Source: an uncultured Nitrospira sp.
Lineage (GTDB): Bacteria > Nitrospirota > Nitrospiria > Nitrospirales > Nitrospiraceae
Length of the DNA: 64,000 nt
Assembly: GCA_902500775.1 (NCBI GenBank)
Contig: CABVRZ010000013.1
Span: 40,589 to 104,588 of the forward strand
Direction: 5' to 3'
Shown here: one piece after another, positions 53,852-63,198 of the stretch
How the letters are laid out: each line of letters opens with the position of its first letter
How positions within the stretch are numbered: the first letter of the stretch is position 1
Translations under genes and position numbers: made by a program
The notes under the pieces: model-generated
The model's database searches: none
The model's input: the letters and a program-made list of their open reading frames with translations, nothing else
Told to the model about the DNA's origin: nothing

Positions 53852-56302
53852 CTACTGAAATACATACACCGCGCCGGCGGCGCCGACACCGGGGACGCTG
53901 GCGCTGTTGTCGGCTTCGGCCCCGCCGTCCACCCCGGTGCCGTTACTCTCTTCATGAACCGCCCCGACGGCCAGGGTGTCACCGGAGAGGGCCACGCTAT
54001 AGCCAAACAGATCGTCTGATCCCGTGTTGGAGGCCTTGACATAGGCCTGTTGCGTCCAGGTGCTGCCGCTCCGCGTGTAGAGATAGACCGCACCGGATCG
54101 GGTGAAGAAGCTGTTGTTGCTCTGATCACCATTGATGCCTGTCGCGCCGCTCCCTTCACGGGCCCCCACTGCCAGCGTGTCACCAGAGAGGGCCACGCTC
54201 CGACCGAACCTGTCACCTGAATCCGTGTTGGAGGCCTTCACATAGGCCTGCTGGGTCCAGGTGGTCCCACTGCGGATGAAGACATAGGCCGCACCGGCCT
54301 GGTAGCCTGGAGATGGGGCTGGGGCGTTGCCCTGATTCGCATTATTGATTCCCGTGGCATCGCTGTCCTCCTGCCAGGCTCCCACCGCCAGGGTGTCGCC
54401 GCTGAGCGCCACGCTGTCCCCAAACCAGTCATTCTCATCGGTGTTGGAGGCCTTCACATAGGCCTCCTGGGTCCAGGTGTTGCCGCTCCGCCGGAAGACA
54501 TAGACCGCCCCACACTCGAGGGCCTGGAGATGGGTTTGATTCCCATTCACCCCTGTGGCCAAGCTTCCCTCTCGAGGAGCTCCCACAGCCAGGGTATTGC
54601 CGGAGAGGGTGACACTTCGGCCGAACCAGTCACCCGAGCCGGTATTCGAGGCCTTCACATAGGCCTCCTGGGTCCAGGTGCTGCCGTTCCGCGTGAAGAC
54701 ATAGACCGCCCCGCTATCACTCTTGCTGTTGTCGGCCTGATCGCCATTAATCCCCATGGCGTTGCTGTCCTCCAGATAGGCTCCCACCGCCAAGGTGTTG
54801 CCGCTGAGCGCCACGCTGTACCCAAACCCGTCACTTGCACCGGTATTGGAAGCCTTCACATAGGCCTCCTGGGCCCAGATGCTGGTAGTGGTGCTGCTAC
54901 TCCGCCGGAAGACATAGACCGCGCCTGCGGCGACGCAGTCGCCGAAATTGCAGACGCTGGCGCTGGCGCTGTCATCGGCTTCGGCCCCGCCGTTCACCCC
55001 GGTGCCGTTACTCTGTTCATGGACGGCCCCGACGGCCAAGGTGTCACCGGAAAGGGCCACGCTATAGCCAAACAGATCATCTGATCCCGCGTTGGAGGCC
55101 TTCACATAGGCCTCCTGGGCCCAGGTGCTGCCACTCCGCCTGAAGACATAGACTGCACCCGCGTCGGTGGCGCTGTCGTTGGCTTCGCCAACGCCGTTCA
55201 CCCCGGTACCGTTACTGTCCTCTCGATTGGCGCCCACCGCCAGGGTGTCGCCATCCACCGCGACCGAATAGCCGAACTGATCTGCAAGGCCGGTATTGGA
55301 GGCTTTCCCATAGGCCTGCTGGGCCAGGCGATGGGCGATAATCGTGTACGTTGTCGTCCCTCCCGTGCCGGTCACGGCCACCGTGATGGTCGTATTGCCG
55401 CTCGGAAGATTAATGGGTCCGGAGGCATTGCCGCTCGTAACAGGTATGCCATTCACCGTGATCGTGCCGCTCGCCGCTGTCGGCGTGACCGCTACACTCG
55501 TATCGCCGATGTACATGGTGCTGTAGGTCGTGCCAGCTGGATCGAAGGGCGGATTCAACAGCCCAGCCGATAGGGCCAGTCCACTTAACGTCGGCAAGGG
55601 AACCACATGCGCGGTGATCGTGTACGACTGGGTGCCCCCGCTGCTCGTGACCGCCACGGTGATCGTGGTGTTCCCAATCAGCAACGAGATGGAGCCCGAT
55701 GCTGTCCCGCTGATGACCGCGGTGCCGTTGACTGTGATCGTCGTGCCGCTCGCCGTCGTCGGTGTGACCGTGATACTGGTGGGACTGGTGTACGTGACGT
55801 CGTAACTCGTGGTGGAGGAGAAGAAGCTGGGACTTAAGGTTCCCGCCGATAAGGTCAACCCGCTCAATGTCGGCAAAGAAGGTGGGGACGCCACATGGGC
55901 AGTGATCGTGTACGACTGGGTAAGACCGCTGTCCATGACAGCTATGATGATCGTCGTGTTGCCAATCGGCAAGGTGATGGAGCCCGATGCCGTCCCGCTG
56001 GTGAGCGGGGCGCCGTTGACCGTGATCGTCGTGCTGCTCGTCGCCGTTGGTGTGACCGTGATGCTGGTGGGACCGGTGTACGTGACGTCGTAGCTCGTGG
56101 TGGAGGAGAGGAAGCTGGGACTTAAGGTTCCCGCAGACAAGGTCAGCCCGCTCAGCGTCGGCAAGGATGGACCCGGGGATGGAGCCGGAGTCGGCACCGG
56201 ATTGTCGCTACTTGGACAGCCGGTCAACACGACGAGACACCAGGCCAGTGACAGAATTGATATCTGTTGGGCAACACGTCGTCTCAACGTAGATAGCATC
56301 AT
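53852..56302 (-). CDS. Large FG-GAP-repeat surface lipoprotein with cadherin-like domains
   Basis: A protein of about 816 residues from the ATG at 56302 (AAGGGGTGA upstream; alternative ATG at 56368 with GGAG). Lipoprotein signal ends VLTGC. A Pro/Ser linker is followed by three cadherin-like beta-sandwich repeats (LPTLSGLTLSAGTLSPSF motif, each about 90 residues), then seven integrin-alpha-like FG-GAP repeats of about 60-70 residues, each with AYVKASNTG...FGYSVALSGDTLAVGA. The repeats are very alike at DNA level, so copy number may vary by recombination. Probably an adhesive or matrix surface protein. Confidence 0.85.
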   Translation of the reverse strand: MMLSTLRRRVAQQISILSLAWCLVVLTGCPSSDNPVPTPAPSPGPSLPTLSGLTLSAGTLSPSFLSSTTSYDVTYTGPTSITVTPTATSSTTITVNGAPLTSGTASGSITLPIGNTTIIIAVMDSGLTQSYTITAHVASPPSLPTLSGLTLSAGTLSPSFFSSTTSYDVTYTSPTSITVTPTTASGTTITVNGTAVISGTASGSISLLIGNTTITVAVTSSGGTQSYTITAHVVPLPTLSGLALSAGLLNPPFDPAGTTYSTMYIGDTSVAVTPTAASGTITVNGIPVTSGNASGPINLPSGNTTITVAVTGTGGTTTYTIIAHRLAQQAYGKASNTGLADQFGYSVAVDGDTLAVGANREDSNGTGVNGVGEANDSATDAGAVYVFRRSGSTWAQEAYVKASNAGSDDLFGYSVALSGDTLAVGAVHEQSNGTGVNGGAEADDSASASVCNFGDCVAAGAVYVFRRSSSTTTSIWAQEAYVKASNTGASDGFGYSVALSGNTLAVGAYLEDSNAMGINGDQADNSKSDSGAVYVFTRNGSTWTQEAYVKASNTGSGDWFGRSVTLSGNTLAVGAPREGSLATGVNGNQTHLQALECGAVYVFRRSGNTWTQEAYVKASNTDENDWFGDSVALSGDTLAVGAWQEDSDATGINNANQGNAPAPSPGYQAGAAYVFIRSGTTWTQQAYVKASNTDSGDRFGRSVALSGDTLAVGAREGSGATGINGDQSNNSFFTRSGAVYLYTRSGSTWTQQAYVKASNTGSDDLFGYSVALSGDTLAVGAVHEESNGTGVDGGAEADNSASVPGVGAAGAVYVFQ

Positions 56303-56858
56303 CGACTTCACCCCTTTATATCCTTGGTGAAACCCATGACCCACTTGGGTCTGTATGACCATGCTCATCGTCATCTCCTTCCAGAACGAGTGAATCTGAA
56401 CAGGATGTTGACTCAAAGCCCAGGCTGTAGGCTTTCACCATATTGCCCTCGCCGTGCCAAAAGCCAATCCTGCATGTGTAGGGGGAGGAGCCCCCCACAT
56501 GGGAAAGCGACAGGAACCATGCCGAGGATGAAATAGACGTTCACGAACAGGATCGCGAGCTTGCAGGCCGTAGCCCGCCAGGACGCCTGTTGAGTGATGC
56601 GTGTGGAATCGGTTGACTCCCACATCCTATTTTGATGCACCACCTCAGCCATAGTGTCCTCCAGATAGACTCCCACGCCTTTACAGGCATGTTTCTCAAC
56701 AGATGAGGAGCGAGGCTCGTCCTGCTTCGCAGGCCCCTACTCTCACCCCCGCCTTCACAGACGGGGAACTCTCGCTTGATTAGCACAAGGTCTGTTCTGT
56801 ATTGGTTGAGACACAGGAAGGCTGAAGCCTGGTGAAAAACGGTGGCGAACAATTGAGG
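56303..56858. other. Gap with a GC hairpin
   Basis: Apart from the alternative start of the FG-GAP gene, no gene is supported. A hairpin at 56473-56501 has CATGTG/CACATG and GGGGG/CCCCC arms; it could end the transcript of the upstream peptidase gene or attenuate the FG-GAP gene. Confidence 0.5.
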
Positions 56859-58112
56859 CTACGGCTTGGAATGCAGAGTCAGAGTCGTTAGGCGGTGCAG
56901 GTCGATCGCCTCGACGCGATGGCCATCTCGGCTTGTGACCGTCGTCGCCATGGTGAGGGCATTCAGGATGGCTTCTTCCGTGGCTTCCACGGTGGCAGTG
57001 AACAATGGATTGAGATGAGTATCGGCAAGGTGCGTCAGAGTGAAAGTCGGCTCTTTGGGATAGTGTGGAATGACATTCGCGGTGGAGAAGGCCAGGATAA
57101 AATCGCCACTCCCGTGCCGCACGGTAGAACCGGTGCGGGCCAAACCGAGCGCGGCGCGTTTGGCTAATCGCGTGAGCTGCCGACTGTCGAGGGGTGCATC
57201 GGTGGCAATGACCACGATGATAGAGCCTTCACTCTGGCCGGGCGAGAGTATCTGAGACTGTTGTTGAGTTTGTTGTGGTGGATCATAGAGTTTCCCCACC
57301 GGCACACCGGCGACGACCAGCTCTGGCCTACGACCATGGTTCGCGTTGACCAAGACACCGATTGTATAGCCACCCTCTTTATCAGGCAGTTTTCTCGATG
57401 CGGTCCCAATTCCGCCTTTGAATCCATACGACACCATGCCGGTGCCGGCGCCGACTGTGCCTTCCTTCACCGGACCGTTGCTGGCACTATCGAGTGCGGC
57501 GATCACGTCCTGTTCCGACACATGACGGCCTTGGATATCGTTTAGCCGTCCGTCGTCACATTCCGCAACGACCGGTGTAAGCGTGTCGTCCTGGATGCCA
57601 ATGGCTGGATACTGCTTGATCATCCAACTCATCACGCCATTTGCCACGCGTGGGATGTTCAACGTATTCGTCAGTGCGATGGGATACTCGAGGAAGCCGG
57701 ACTCTGCAACCCACGAGAGGCCCGTCATTTCTCCGGTGCCGTTCAGCACGAATGATCCAGCCGACACTTTCTTGTGCCAGACGTCATCACGAGGAATAAC
57801 GACCGTGACCCCAGTCCTAACCGGCCCCTCTCCTGGTTTGAGGGCCCCTTCCCCACGTATGAGCGTCTGGTGCCCTACCTTCACCCCTTCGACATCGGTA
57901 ATAGCGTTGAACGGACCAGGTTGATATTGCCCGACCACAATACCGATTTCTCTCAGACGTTTGCGTGTTTGATCCGATTCAGCGGCAATAGTAGAGAAAC
58001 ACCCACTGATTGGCACAACGAGGAACGACAGAATTATCAGCCAGAGAAGACCTGGTCGCCTCACGGTGGATGACAGAGGGCAGGGCGCTATCGAAGTTGA
58101 CTGGACACCCAT
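56859..58112 (-). CDS. P1/S58-family peptidase (DmpA-like), membrane lipoprotein
   Basis: A 417-residue protein from the ATG at 58112 with GAAGGA 8 nt upstream. The N-terminal lipobox is VPISGC. The DmpA pattern follows: GPFNAITDVEGVKVGHQTL, RTGVTVVIPRDDVW, GTGEMTGLSWVAESGFLEYPIALTNT, GAGTGMVSYGFKGGIGTASRKL (the Gly-Thr/Ser region where the family self-cleaves), YTIGVLVNANHGRRPELVV, IIVVIATDAPLDSRQLTRLAKRA. It would act as an aminopeptidase or D-esterase. The start codon and ribosome site lie within a dispersed repeat. Confidence 0.88.
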   Translation of the reverse strand: MGVQSTSIAPCPLSSTVRRPGLLWLIILSFLVVPISGCFSTIAAESDQTRKRLREIGIVVGQYQPGPFNAITDVEGVKVGHQTLIRGEGALKPGEGPVRTGVTVVIPRDDVWHKKVSAGSFVLNGTGEMTGLSWVAESGFLEYPIALTNTLNIPRVANGVMSWMIKQYPAIGIQDDTLTPVVAECDDGRLNDIQGRHVSEQDVIAALDSASNGPVKEGTVGAGTGMVSYGFKGGIGTASRKLPDKEGGYTIGVLVNANHGRRPELVVAGVPVGKLYDPPQQTQQQSQILSPGQSEGSIIVVIATDAPLDSRQLTRLAKRAALGLARTGSTVRHGSGDFILAFSTANVIPHYPKEPTFTLTHLADTHLNPLFTATVEATEEAILNALTMATTVTSRDGHRVEAIDLHRLTTLTLHSKP

Positions 58113-58200
58113 TCGTTCATCCTTCGAAAATCTCAGGACGAAAGACCTAGTCATAGACGAAACTCTACATTCCCGTTCGGACTGAGCCGGTCGAAGCCCA
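58105..58200. repeat. Diverged dispersed repeat overlapping the peptidase start
   Basis: CGTTCATCCTTCGAAAATCTCAGGACGAA and GGACTGAGCCGGTCGAAGC-like parts (given here as partial words CGTTCATCCTTCG, TCAGGACGAA, GGTCGAAGC) match the inside of 13278-13416. The CTAG ends are missing. Confidence 0.6.
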
Positions 58201-58226
58201 TGACGCAAGTCTGAGCAGACATCCCA

Positions 58227-59624
58227 TTAGACCTCATGCGTGCTGCCCTGGTGCGGGATCCGCACATCGATCTTCGGATGCTCTGCTTGGATTGCCGCCC
58301 CCAATGAAAGAGCCTGCTTCTCTTCACCATGGACGACGAAGATTGTACTCGGTAATGGATCGATTGCTCGCACATAGGCGAGCAGGTCATTGCGATCAGC
58401 ATGGGCCGATAGGCCATTGAACTTAACGATCTGCGCACGGCGCTTTGTCGGGATCCCAAAGATGGGCACCACGTCCCAGCCCTCGACCAGTTTGCGCCCG
58501 AGGGTATGTTCCGCTTGAAAGCCGACAAAGACGATGACGTTTGCCTCATCCTGAATGGCGTGTTTGAGATGGTGGATGACCCGCCCACCTTCGCACATGC
58601 CGGAGGAGGAAATGATGACGCAGGGCCCGCGCATGGCGTTGAGACGCTTGCTCTCTTCCGGAGAGGAGACGAAGTGGATGTAGCGTGAGGCAAAGACATC
58701 GCCGCCTGAGGAAAATGTCTTCATGGTTTCCTCGTCATAGCACTCGGGATGACGTTTAAAGACTTCCGTGGCCTTATCAGCCAATGGTGAGTCGATATAG
58801 ATTGAAATCGGCTCAACGCGGCCCTCTCCGACCAGTTCCTTGATCCGCATCACGAGTTCCTGGGTACGGCCGACGGCAAACGCCGGCACGATGATCTTGC
58901 TTTTGTGTTCTCGTGCATGGGCGATCAGGTCCTCCGCCTTCTTCTTCATCTCCTCGCCTGCTTGTTCGTGCAATCGGTCGCCGTAGGTGGATTCCAGAAT
59001 CAAGACATCGCAGGGAGGCGGCGGCTCCGGATCGCGCAGGATTGGCATGTGAGATCGCCCTAAGTCTCCGCTGAACAAGACCGTCGTGCTGTTGCCGCGG
59101 GCGGTGTATTTCATACGGACGGCAGCAGACCCTAGAATGTGACCCGCGTCGTGAAAGGAGGCTGTCAGGCGAGGCGCAATTTTCAGCTGGTCTCCATACC
59201 GGCTGCCCTCAAACCGCTTCAAGATTTTTCGCACGTCATCGCCGTCATAGAGCGGCTGTACGCACGTCTTACCCCGTCGCTTTTCCTGTTTATTCACATA
59301 GCGGCAGTCGTTCTCTTGCACGCGGGCCGAATCTTCGAGCATGATCCCGGCCAGGTCGCCAGAGGCTCTAGTGAGGTAGACCTTCCCCGAAAATCCCTTT
59401 CTCGGCAATACGGGTAACGCTCCGGAATGGTCGATGTGGGCATGCGACAGAAGGACTGCTCCCAGCGACTTCGGATCGAACCCGAAATCTCGATTTCGCC
59501 GAAACGCTTCGTCTCGTCGTCCCTGAAACATGCCGCAATCGAGCAGGGCTCGGAACCCCGGGACCTCTAAGAGATGTCGGCTTCCGGTGACGGAACGAGC
59601 TGCGCCGTAGAATGAAAGCTTCAT
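58227..59624 (-). CDS. Beta-CASP metallo-beta-lactamase-fold RNase
   Basis: A 465-residue protein; the ATG at 59624 overlaps the stop of the LOG gene (ATGA). The metal-binding HAHIDHSG motif is at residues 61-68. It continues with LILESTYGDRLH, a beta-CASP domain (PAFAVGRTQELVMRIKELV, ISIYIDSPLADKATEVF, VIISSSGMCEGGRVIHHLKHAI) and the final RRAQIVKFNGLSAHADRNDLLAYV. Members cut RNA, like YSH1/CPSF73 and bacterial relatives. Confidence 0.93.
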   Translation of the reverse strand: MKLSFYGAARSVTGSRHLLEVPGFRALLDCGMFQGRRDEAFRRNRDFGFDPKSLGAVLLSHAHIDHSGALPVLPRKGFSGKVYLTRASGDLAGIMLEDSARVQENDCRYVNKQEKRRGKTCVQPLYDGDDVRKILKRFEGSRYGDQLKIAPRLTASFHDAGHILGSAAVRMKYTARGNSTTVLFSGDLGRSHMPILRDPEPPPPCDVLILESTYGDRLHEQAGEEMKKKAEDLIAHAREHKSKIIVPAFAVGRTQELVMRIKELVGEGRVEPISIYIDSPLADKATEVFKRHPECYDEETMKTFSSGGDVFASRYIHFVSSPEESKRLNAMRGPCVIISSSGMCEGGRVIHHLKHAIQDEANVIVFVGFQAEHTLGRKLVEGWDVVPIFGIPTKRRAQIVKFNGLSAHADRNDLLAYVRAIDPLPSTIFVVHGEEKQALSLGAAIQAEHPKIDVRIPHQGSTHEV

Positions 59625-60475
59625 GGGCAGGGTACTCCGTTGTGGCGTGCGATCAGATCCCAGGCTTCCTGGGCCGTCTCCGCGTAGTGAAAGAGCTGCA
59701 AGTCGTTCGGTGAGATGAGCCCATAATCGACCAGCAGTGACCAATTGATGAGCCGCTCCCAGAATTCTCGCCCGACCAACACAACGAGGACCTTGTCGGT
59801 CTTGCCAGTCTGCAATAAGGTCAGCGTTTCGAATAATTCATCAAGCGTGCCGAATCCTCCCGGGAACGCCACGAGGGCCTTCGCGCGAATAAGAAAGTGC
59901 ATTTTTCTGATGGCGAAGTAGCGAAACTGAAAACTGAGTCTCGGTGTGATGTAGGGATTCGGATGTTGCTCATGCGGCAAGGTGATGTTGAGGCCGATGG
60001 ATTTTGCCTGCACATCGGCTGCCCCGCGGTTAGCCGCTTCCATGATGCCCGGCCCTCCGCCGGTTACGATGACATAGTCGCAGTGCCCATTGATCTGACA
60101 GGTCGATGAGACCAAGCGGCTGAATTCTCTGGACACATCATAATATTTCGCAAGCTCGAGCTGCCGTTTTGCAATTGTAATCTGACGCTGCCGGTCGGGA
60201 TCGTTCGGATTGTGCGCAGCTTCCTCCTCGGCCTTCTTGAGCGCCTGCGTGGCGATCGCCGGCTCGTGCACCCTGGCGCTCCCAAAGACCACGATCGTGG
60301 AGTTGATCTGTTCTTCTTTCTGGATCAGTTCCGGCTTCAGTAGTTCGAGCCCAATGCGAATAGGTCGTAGCTCGTCCCGCTGAAGAAACTCGGTATCTTT
60401 GTCAGCTGGAATATAGGAGGCGTATTCCTCAGGACTGAGATCACTGGGGTGCTGATCGGACGGTCCCTGACTCAT
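59621..60475 (-). CDS. LOG-family Rossmann nucleotide-binding protein
   Basis: A 284-residue protein of the TIGR00730/LOG family (often mis-annotated as lysine decarboxylase). It has the two signature motifs VTGGGPGIMEAANRGA near residue 147 and FPGGFGTLDELFE near 215. LOG proteins release free cytokinin-type nucleobases from nucleotide monophosphates; the bacterial role is usually nucleotide turnover. It overlaps the lipoprotein gene upstream by 35 nt and the RNase gene downstream by 4 nt. Confidence 0.92.
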   Translation of the reverse strand: MSQGPSDQHPSDLSPEEYASYIPADKDTEFLQRDELRPIRIGLELLKPELIQKEEQINSTIVVFGSARVHEPAIATQALKKAEEEAAHNPNDPDRQRQITIAKRQLELAKYYDVSREFSRLVSSTCQINGHCDYVIVTGGGPGIMEAANRGAADVQAKSIGLNITLPHEQHPNPYITPRLSFQFRYFAIRKMHFLIRAKALVAFPGGFGTLDELFETLTLLQTGKTDKVLVVLVGREFWERLINWSLLVDYGLISPNDLQLFHYAETAQEAWDLIARHNGVPCP

Positions 60476-60965
60476 GGTTCGCCATTATAGCGGGCCCACT
60501 GGGCAGCGGCAATTCGTTCTGAGGCAAAGCTCGCGATTGTTGGAAGGGGTAGGGATAGAAGGGCGGTCTGATGAGATGCCGTTGAAACACCTGGTATAGC
60601 ACCACCCACTGCTGGTCACAGTGGACTTCAAAGGCATCCACGCCGAATCCCGTACGAGAAAAGATCAAGTCTGGATCAACCGGACTCCAGGGTTTGGCCA
60701 ACCAGCCAAAATTGACGCGCGAGTATTTCATGTCGAGAAAGCGATAGGTGGCGACCACTCCCGTCTCGGAATTGGTGAGGGTATCTGGTGCCCCCAGTTT
60801 ATCGACAATGTCTGCCAAGGTCGTCTGTCCTGGAACAATGAAGGCCACGTCCTCCGGCATCAGGGAGGTATTCAGCGTCACACGAATCATATTGCAGCCA
60901 ACAATTGGCAGACAGAGCACCGCCCCCACGAGCAGACTCAAGGCCTTTCTCCAGAGGATGGTCAC
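60441..60965 (-). CDS. BamE-like lipoprotein (first-type, larger)
   Basis: A 174-residue protein starting at a GTG at 60965 (GGAG 6 nt upstream). Lipobox LPIVGC. The mature part contains VPGQTTLADIVDKLGAPDTLTNSETGVVATYRFLD, which resembles a BamE/SmpA-like fold, followed by a Pro-rich C-terminus. It begins 1 nt after the stop of a smaller protein with the same kind of motif. Confidence 0.75.
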   Translation of the reverse strand: MTILWRKALSLLVGAVLCLPIVGCNMIRVTLNTSLMPEDVAFIVPGQTTLADIVDKLGAPDTLTNSETGVVATYRFLDMKYSRVNFGWLAKPWSPVDPDLIFSRTGFGVDAFEVHCDQQWVVLYQVFQRHLIRPPFYPYPFQQSRALPQNELPLPSGPAIMANHESGTVRSAPQ

Positions 60966-60966
60966 C

Positions 60967-61353
60967 TTACTCTCCAAATGGCCAAAATCTGAACCGCACC
61001 GTGTCTGTCCGTTTGGATGCGATGATATCTTCGACCAGCCCATCCCGATTGAGGATGACGAACACATCATCACTCTTAATCGACATGCGAGTAAAATTGA
61101 AAATGATCAGGAGGAGACTGCCAGCTTTGGCATCATATCGGTAATACTGAAAGACGTCCCGTCCATTGAGCTGCAGCAGGCGGTCCGGCGCCCCCATGAG
61201 GGAGAGCACTTCCGCCTTGGTGGTGATCCCTTTCTGAATCAATGAGACCGCTTCGGCTTTGATGTCGTCCCCCAATGTTCCTCGACTGAAGGCACAGCCT
61301 TGACACAGGATTCCGATCGCGAGAAGCGCGAGAACCACGCGGCCGATAATCAT
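60967..61353 (-). CDS. BamE-like small lipoprotein
   Basis: A 128-residue protein from the ATG at 61353 (GAAGGAGGAG upstream). Lipobox ILCQGC. It contains IQKGITTKAEVLSLMGAPDRLLQLNGRDVFQYYRYD and LLLIIFNFTRMSIKSDDVFVILNRDG, a BamE-like pattern. It is followed immediately by its larger relative, so the two are likely a tandem pair with envelope roles. Confidence 0.8.
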   Translation of the reverse strand: MIIGRVVLALLAIGILCQGCAFSRGTLGDDIKAEAVSLIQKGITTKAEVLSLMGAPDRLLQLNGRDVFQYYRYDAKAGSLLLIIFNFTRMSIKSDDVFVILNRDGLVEDIIASKRTDTVRFRFWPFGE

Positions 61354-61366
61354 GGGATCTCCTCCT

Positions 61367-61867
61367 TCATGTGACCTGTCTCTGGGATTGCAGCACGAAA
61401 TCCTGTTCAAACACCTGGTACCCCGATGGACGTAACCCGACGCGGTGGTAGACGGATTGCGCGCTGTGATTCTGTTGTTCCACATACAATCTGATTCCGC
61501 AGACCTTTTGATCCGTCCTGGCTTTGGCGATGATATGATCGTGCATGGCTCGGTACACCCCATGTCGACGCCACTCTGGCATGACATAGACGCTCTGCAC
61601 CCACCAAAAGACCCCGTTTCGCCAATCGCTCCATTCAAAGGTGATCATGAGTTGGCCAACCACGTGTCCGTATCCTGACTGTTGATGTTCGGCGAGGACA
61701 TAAAACCCGTGCTCGGAAGTGCCGAGTACTGTACGAACGCCCTCACGGAGTCTGGCAGGCTCGAGCTGACGCTGTTCTGTTTCTTGCGCCATAGCTGTAT
61801 TGAAATCAATGATCGTCTGCACATCGTCTACCGTGGCTGGTCGAATGACAAACAATTCTGGATTCAT
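61367..61867 (-). CDS. GNAT-family acetyltransferase
   Basis: A 166-residue GNAT: FVIRPATVDDVQTIIDFN, then VWWVQSVYVMPEWRRHGVYRAMHDHI (the acetyl-CoA motif region, with RRHGV instead of RxxGxG/A), and IRLYVEQQNHSAQSVYHRVGLRPSGYQVFEQDF. The substrate is unknown. It starts 3 nt after the stop of the DUF502 gene. Confidence 0.9.
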   Translation of the reverse strand: MNPELFVIRPATVDDVQTIIDFNTAMAQETEQRQLEPARLREGVRTVLGTSEHGFYVLAEHQQSGYGHVVGQLMITFEWSDWRNGVFWWVQSVYVMPEWRRHGVYRAMHDHIIAKARTDQKVCGIRLYVEQQNHSAQSVYHRVGLRPSGYQVFEQDFVLQSQRQVT

Positions 61868-61870
61868 TGT

Positions 61871-62479
61871 CTATGGCAGGGTTGGTGGCATTGCCGTGAG
61901 CCATCCAGCCCGTGGCTTGTAAAATCCGGCCGAGAATTCCATCTTCATGGCGTCTTCTACCGGGAGATTGAGTGGTTTAAGTGCCGTTTCTGGAATGAAT
62001 GCCAAGTAGCCGGTAAATGGATGCACCGCCGTTGGGACAAATACCATCATGAGGGTATGAGATGCGTCGACCTGAAGGACGGGAGGAGCCATACCCATGA
62101 CAAATCCCAAGGCCCAACATCCATCTCGTGGAAATGGAAAGGCCACGACTTTGCTCTGGCCAAAGCGAGAGCGGAAATTGACGAGGTCGGTCATGCCTTT
62201 GAGCGTCAGATAAATACTTTGCACAAGTGGGATCTGTTCAATCCGTTGTTCCAGTCGGTCAATCAAGCCGCGACCGATCATCTGATCACCGATCACGCCG
62301 ACCAGAATGAGGAGAAGCACCAAGAACAGCAGGCCCAGACCGGGAATGGGATAGACTAGATATCGGCCGACCACACTATCCAGACTGGTGAAGAGGGTTG
62401 AGAGGATCAGGAGTGTGATCCACGCAGGGACGATCAGAATGAGTCCCGCCATACATGTCTTCCAAAATTTTGTGAGCAT
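61871..62479 (-). CDS. DUF502 membrane protein
   Basis: A 202-residue protein with two N-terminal membrane spans (about 8-30 and 48-68) and the DUF502 pattern: GLILIVPAWITLLIL, RLEQRIEQIPLVQSIYLTLKGMTDLV, FPRDGCWALGFVMG, VFVPTAVHPFTGYLAFIPE. Function unknown; widespread in bacteria. First gene of the - strand run to the P1 peptidase. Confidence 0.9.
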   Translation of the reverse strand: MLTKFWKTCMAGLILIVPAWITLLILSTLFTSLDSVVGRYLVYPIPGLGLLFLVLLLILVGVIGDQMIGRGLIDRLEQRIEQIPLVQSIYLTLKGMTDLVNFRSRFGQSKVVAFPFPRDGCWALGFVMGMAPPVLQVDASHTLMMVFVPTAVHPFTGYLAFIPETALKPLNLPVEDAMKMEFSAGFYKPRAGWLTAMPPTLP

Positions 62480-62611
62480 AGGCCGTTATTTGGTACTACA
62501 CTGTTGGTAGTCTAACAGAGTTCGCCGTCAGAGAGAGGCCTTGAGACCCGCTTACACTTGGTGGCATTATACATGATACTCCGTGTTATCCCCGTTGGGA
62601 GGAGAGGGTCC

Positions 62612-62872
62612 ATGAACATCAACCCAGATCTGCTTGCAATCCTCTGTTGCCCTGAAACGAAGCAAAAGGTGACGGTCGCTGAAGACGACGTCATTAAGAC
62701 GCTGAATGTGTCAGTGACGCAAGGTGAATTAACGAACAAGGGTAATCGACCGGTCACCGAACCATTTGATGGGGGATTAGTCCGTGAAGATGGAACGGTG
62801 CTGTATCCCATTCGTGACAATATTCCCGTCATGCTGATCGAAGAGGGCATCCCCTTGACCCGGGTTCACTGA
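62612..62872 (+). CDS. Trm112-like small protein
   Basis: An 86-residue protein: INPDLLAILCCPETKQKVTV, GGLVREDGTVLYPIRDNIPVMLIEEGI. GGAGGAGA upstream fixes the ATG at 62612. It matches the YcaR/Trm112 family but has only an N-terminal Cys pair, so zinc binding is uncertain. Trm112 proteins support methyltransferases. Confidence 0.85.
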   Translation: MNINPDLLAILCCPETKQKVTVAEDDVIKTLNVSVTQGELTNKGNRPVTEPFDGGLVREDGTVLYPIRDNIPVMLIEEGIPLTRVH

Positions 62873-63198
62873 GCGGTGCTGGTTTTCTGAAGCCTATCCG
62901 CTCTTGTGAGCCCTGCTCCTCGTTGGGGAATGAGCTGCATTCCCTGATCGTCATCATTGATACGATTCTAGTTATTGGTTTGTGACCTCGTGCCGAGCGG
63001 TAGGGGGATGGATCATTATCGGAATGCCGGAGGCCTCTGTGGCTTGATGGCCCTAATGGTCTCACGAGCTATTCCGGTCACAAGTCTGGCTACTGGCTCA
63101 TCGTCTGGCTAGAGTGTCGTGCTTGGTTGACACCCGCTACTCGAGAGACTCGTTGCTAAGCTTGTGGTGAGTGGGAATGTCTTTCCCATTGGCAAAGA
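62873..63198. other. Gap of 326 bp, no gene seen
   Basis: No coding frame with a ribosome site and no strong hairpin. Confidence 0.4.
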
